A DNA stretch of 64,000 nucleotides from positions 57,330,561-57,394,560 of the forward strand of contig NC_081552.1 in the NCBI RefSeq assembly GCF_963082655.1, given 5' to 3'. Source of the stretch: Stomoxys calcitrans. Taxonomy: Eukaryota; Arthropoda; Insecta; Diptera; Muscidae. The translations under genes were made by a program, and so were the position numbers. This document shows, one piece after another, positions 52,301 through 58,300 of this stretch. The notes beneath the pieces were generated by a model, which saw only the letters and a program-made list of their open reading frames with translations, made no database searches and was not told the DNA's origin. The stretch's first letter is position 1, and every line of letters begins with the position of its first letter.

Positions 52301-55300
52301 GGGTTTTTTTTTACGAAAAAACTGTAAAACCCCTTCGAGTTCTCAAAACGCAAAGCTGAAACTCCCACTTTGATAAAATATTTGTATTACCCTAAGTTGT
52401 CCCTAATTACGTGCAAACAATTTTTGGCGCCATCCAAGGATTGAGGTCTCTACGGCCATTTTACTAAAAAATGTCAATTTTGCAAACATCTTTTCTTCGT
52501 ATGAGGAGTTTGGGTATTTTCATCAAGAAATGTGGCCAAAATGTAAGTATAAATTTTTTTAGGGAGATAATCGTCGACAAAAAAATAAAAAAAAATAGAA
52601 CGATGTCTTTATTGGTTTCGGTTTTATAATAACTCGATTTGAATTTTGATTTTCAAAGGTTTTTACATTTTGGGCTCATTTTGTGTTTTACTTAAATAAT
52701 CTGGCCAAAATTTTATATTTTGATATCAGCTTGGACATGGTGTTGTAAAGCAAGTCCTGTGGCAGATCTGTCGCAGATCTCTCAACGAGATGGCTGAACC
52801 GTTCAAAATTCACCTGTTCTGGGTGCCGGGCCACAGAGACTAGGAACTATCTTGCACACTCCAGGGACACTGGAATCTGTGGGTATGCCTCGAGCGACAT
52901 GTAAGCTTAGTTTTCAGGACCAGGCCCGAAGGGCAACGAATGATAGATGGCCAGAAAGGGAGGGCTGTGAGCATTCCAAAACTATTGTATGTGGCCTCAT
53001 CTAGACTTGAAGAGGTCTACTGCTTTGCTGTCATTGGCTAGAACAGATTGTGTCCGTCATGACAGGTCACTGCCTAATCGGAAAACATGCTGACAGACTG
53101 AAGGTTGCCAGCAACGACTTTTGCAGAAGCTGTAGGGACATCGAGGAAGAAGAGACTGTAGAACACCTTCTGTGTGTGTGTCCCGCACTAGCAGTTAGAA
53201 GGAGTTCCACTTTAGGTTCTCATTTCTTTGAGAACCTGCCTGATTTAGCGGATGTAAACATTCACAAGTTACTGGGCTTTTTAAAGCGATCAGTGGCAGA
53301 CTGCCACTTAAACCTAACCTAACCTAAACTACATGAAATATTTTAAAATATGGGCAAAAATGTCTACCCAATGTGGACATCTCGGCTATATTCCAATACA
53401 TTCTTGCCAAATCACGTATTCGGAAGACTTAAACGATGTGAACATTATTCTGTCATTTTTTAATGAATTGACATGCCTTTATGAAATTTGAAATGTATTG
53501 AGGTCAAACGACGATATGCAAAATTTCAGGGCCCTATTCGTGGGCACTCCGACTACTAGTTTTTGTTTGCGCTGGTAAATGTTCACTTGTGGGCCGGTTT
53601 CCAAAAGGTCTTTTCTTGTTGGAAAGCCCTATAAAACACATAAATTTTTGTGCCAAATGTCTCTTAATGTTGTGAAGATATTAGACTTACAAACTTATTG
53701 TTTACCGAGGCTGACCTCGTATTTTGCAATTTGCAAAGACCTTTGTGAACCAATTTTTAATCTATCTGTACAGATTAAGATAGCTTACAACATATACAAT
53801 AATTTTGCTGTATTATTTTAAAAATTCCGTCTCTTCTGTCAAAAGTTATTCAAAAATCGGACCATAAATGCGCTTTTGGCAGCCCGAACAAAAATTTGTA
53901 GGACCGAGGTGGCCAACTTTAAAGGTCCACCAGTGGGCTCCTGGACCATTTAGGGCTCTGAAATTTTGCACATGAACTAACCAGTTCACAGCTCAGCTAT
54001 AACCCTGTGGAGTTTCGTGGTGATATCTTTATCCGTTCAAAAATGGTAGACTTATTTACACAATTTTTTTTCCCATCCCACTGTGCAACGCCTAAGTTTT
54101 CCATTTGCCTCATAGTTCATGCGTCATGAGTTCAAACATTTTCTTTATAGCACTCGTACTTCCTTGTCTGACTTCCCATTTTGTATTCTACAAATCTTTA
54201 GTCAACCGTAACCCATAGAAATGTCTTCTCACCAGCAGTTGATATTGTCTGGATTTGTGTCCTAAGTCACTTTAGTAGCCCAGAGCAGTAGCAGCCATGA
54301 CAATCAATCCTCCTTTATCCTTCTTTCAGTTTAACTAAAACACAAAAATGGTTTTCAATCCAATTTAATCCATTTTACTATACAATACTGTTGATGTCTT
54401 TCTTACTTATGCGAAATTTACGAGAAATAAACTTTTCTTTTCTATCTCCCTCCCATCTATGAGAAAGAAAGACAACAAGAAGAATTTTCCCATGCATTTT
54501 TGTTCAACTATTCGCAATGAATAGCTTCTTGTCATAGATTGGCTATTCTTTTGATTCTATGTGCATCTTTGATTTGTCTTCTCCCACATCGAAGAGGAGG
54601 GAGTTTGAGAATGTAGTTTTTTTTTTCTTACCTCTTTGTTTAGTAACAGATTGCTTTGCCCATTGCACCTACAACGATTGAATCAATCATCTGGATGACT
54701 CCTTGATAGTTTGTTCAATAAAAAGAGTTTTTGTTGTCAACAATCTGAGTCAGAGCGAAATAAGCTTTTTGAAAAATCGCAATGAAATAGTTTTTAGATA
54801 TTTAAACATTATTTTTTTTTTTTTTGTTTTTACAGAAAATATGAAGAAATCTACCCACCAGATGTTGCTGAATTTGTCTTTATCACCGATGACACCTATA
54901 GCAAGGCTCAGGTTTTGCGCATGGAACAGATTATTTTGAAGATCTTATCGTTTGACCTTTGCACTCCCACAGCTTTTGTATTTATCAACACCTATGCTGT
55001 GCTTACCGATATTCCGGATAAAGTTAAATTCCTGACCTTGGTAAGTAAACGCAAAGTTTTAGTTAAAAGCTTTTAATAATTTTTTATAATTGTGTGTTTA
55101 GTATATTTCGGAATTATCCCTGTTGGAAGCTGATCCCTACCTGCGTTTCTATCCTTCCATGATATCTGCAGCTTCGCTGGCCTTGGCACGTTACCTATGT
55201 GACTTGCCAGTGTGGTCGGCTGAATTAGAAGAAATAACCACATACCGTTTGGAAGATTTGCGCGAGGTTTTCTTATGTCTGTGCAAAAGTCACAATTCGG

Positions 55301-58300
55301 CAGTCAGCTTGGCGCAACAAGCCATTCAGGAGAAGTACAAGGCAGAGAAGTGAGTATTAAAAAAAGAGAGCGAAAGCGAATGTCTAGGGTGTTTTTCTGT
55401 ATTACCTTTTGATGATGCTTCATTGAGTAATAACCTCTTTATGTAAAATATGACGAAATTTCGACTTTGCATAAAAATCTGGACTCTACTGATAACTGAA
55501 AATGTTTCTGTACAATCAACTTGATATTTCAAATTCATACATACCGGTATAAGCACAAATAGACAGCGAATGTGGCAACACTACCTTTGAAAGCCAATGG
55601 AAAGCTTTTTAAGCTTTTTAGCTTTTTTCAAATTAATTTTTCAATTAAAGCAGACGTTAAAGCATGTTACATATATATTTTTAAATTTATAATTTGGCAT
55701 TTTTTTTATATTTTTTTATTTTTATACCCACCTCCATAGGATAGGAGGGAGTATATTCATTTAGTCATCCCGTTTGCAACACATCGAATTATCCATTTCC
55801 AATTAAAGCCTACTGCTGACTTCGACTTTTTACACGAACAACTGTCAAAACTCACTACAAAAACATGGTGATGAAGGTAATACGAACACATTCCATACAA
55901 GTGGTACTGAGTTCTATGAGCAAAGTAGTAGCGAGATGTCGCTGCATCAGGATAAAGTTTGCACAATTTTAATTGCAAATGCAGTTAAAAGCTCACGAAA
56001 TGGGCCCTATCATTACAGTTGTCTTTATTGTGTGTTGTTGTTTGACTTTTGTTTGTGTTCCGGCAAAGAAAAAGAGTCCGTCGGATTTCTCAATAATTTA
56101 AAAGGCATTTTTGCTGTGAATGAAGTCAGTACTAGGCTTAAACGATGTCTGTGTGCCTGTCCGTCCGTATGTTGTAATCACGCAGGTTAAGTTTGTGAAG
56201 GGGCCAAATCGGACCATGATTGGATATAGCTGCCATATAGACCGATCAGCCGATTGAGGGTCGTAAGCACATAAATATCTCATCCGATTTCGCTAAAATT
56301 TGAAACAGTGAGCAGCTTTGGGCCTCCAGTCACCTGACCAAATATGGTGTAGATCGGACCATATTTAAATATATTTAGCTGCCATATAGACCGATATGCC
56401 GATTAAAGGTCTTAAGCCCATAACTGCTGTATTAAATAACCGATTGCGCTAAAATTGGAAACAGTGAGGTGTTTTAGGCCTCCCAACATCGGATCATATT
56501 TCGAATTAGCTACCATATAGACTGATCTGCCGACATTGGGTTTAAACCCCATAAAAGGCGCATTTATTATCCGATTTCGCTGAAATTTGAAACAGTGTGT
56601 TTTGTTTTCAACATCCAAATCAAGTATGGCCTAAATCCGTCCATAAACTGATATAGCTTTAATAGCATGGCAAATTTTATCCGTTATGCTTTGTGTGCCT
56701 ATACAGAGATACTGGGCAAAGAACTTGACAAATACGATCCATGGTGGAGGGTATATAAGATTCGGCCCGGCCGAATTTAGCACGCTTTTACTTGTTTTAT
56801 TTATTTATTTTTTTTTAATTTGTATACCCTCTACCATTTTTACCGTAGGTGTATGGTCAAGTGGACTTTTTTGATCAGTACAATTCCAAGAATCAGAAAC
56901 GCGATGAGCTCATTAAGATTTTTTCCTTTCATACTAACACGCTTTTTCTAGTTTTTATATTTTTTTATACCCACCACCATAGGATAGGAAGTATATTCAT
57001 TTTATCATTCCGTTTGCAACACATCAAAATTTCAATTCCCGGGAATTGATCGTCGTCGTAAAATTGTAAGACGATTTAACGATGTCCGTGTGTCTGTCCG
57101 TTCGTTTGTTGTAATCACTCTACAGTCTTCAGAAATTGGGATATTGAGCTGAAATTTGGCACAGATACATCTTTTTGATGCATGCAGGTAAAGTTTTTGA
57201 ACGGGCCAAATCGTGCCACATTTAGATATAGCTGCTATATAGACCGATATGCCGAAAAAGGGTCTGAAACCCATAAAAGCTGCATTTATTTGAAGTTGAG
57301 TTGTTTAAAGCCTCCCGACATCCGGCCCAAATAAGGTTCAGATCAGACTTTATGTTTTTATCCGATTTCCCTGTAATTTGAAAGATTGAGTTGTTTTAAG
57401 CCTCCCGACATTTGATCCAAACATGGTTCAGATCGGATTATATTTTGATATAGCTGCCATATAGACCGATGTGCTGGTGTAGGGTCTAAGGCCCATAAAA
57501 GTTGCATTTATTACCCGATTTCGCTGAAATTTAAAAAGAGAGCTATTTTAAGCCACCCGACATCCGACTCAAATATGGTTCAGATCGAACTATATTTAGA
57601 TATAGTTGTCATATAGACCGATATACCGATAAAGGTTCTGATGCCCTCAAAACCTTTATTTATTACTAAAATTTGAAACAGTGGGTTGTTTTAAGCCTCC
57701 AGACATCCGACCTAAATATGGCTCAGATCGTACTACATTTAAATATAGCTGCCATATAGACCGATGTGCCGGTTCAGGGTCCGAAGCCCATAAAACCTGC
57801 ATTTATTATCCTTTTTCCCTTAAATGTGAAAAAGCAAGCTGTTTTAAGCTTCCCCTCATCCGACCATCGCTGCCATATAGACCGATCCGATCCTCCCAAT
57901 TTAAGCTTAATCCCATAAGAAGCGAATTTATTGGACGATTTTGCTGAAACTGTGACTTGTAAAGGGTGATTTTGTAGCTATTATCTTTTTGGCAACACTG
58001 GTGTAAGCAGCTCCCGCACGTTTCGTGTTTTGTTTCACTGTCAAATATCTTCAGTTTGGTCTATAATTCAACCACGAATCGTCTTACAAACGAACAACGC
58101 TTGCAAATTATTAAATTTCATTATCAAAATGCGTGCTCTGTTAAGTAACTTCATAGCGCGCTTCTTCCATTGAGGGACGAAGCTCATTTTTGGCTCGATG
58201 GGTGCGTAAATAAGCAGAACTGTCGATTTGGGAGTAAAGATCAGCCAGAAGCATTGCAAGAGCTACCAATGCACCAAAGTTTTGTGCGGTTTATGGGCTG

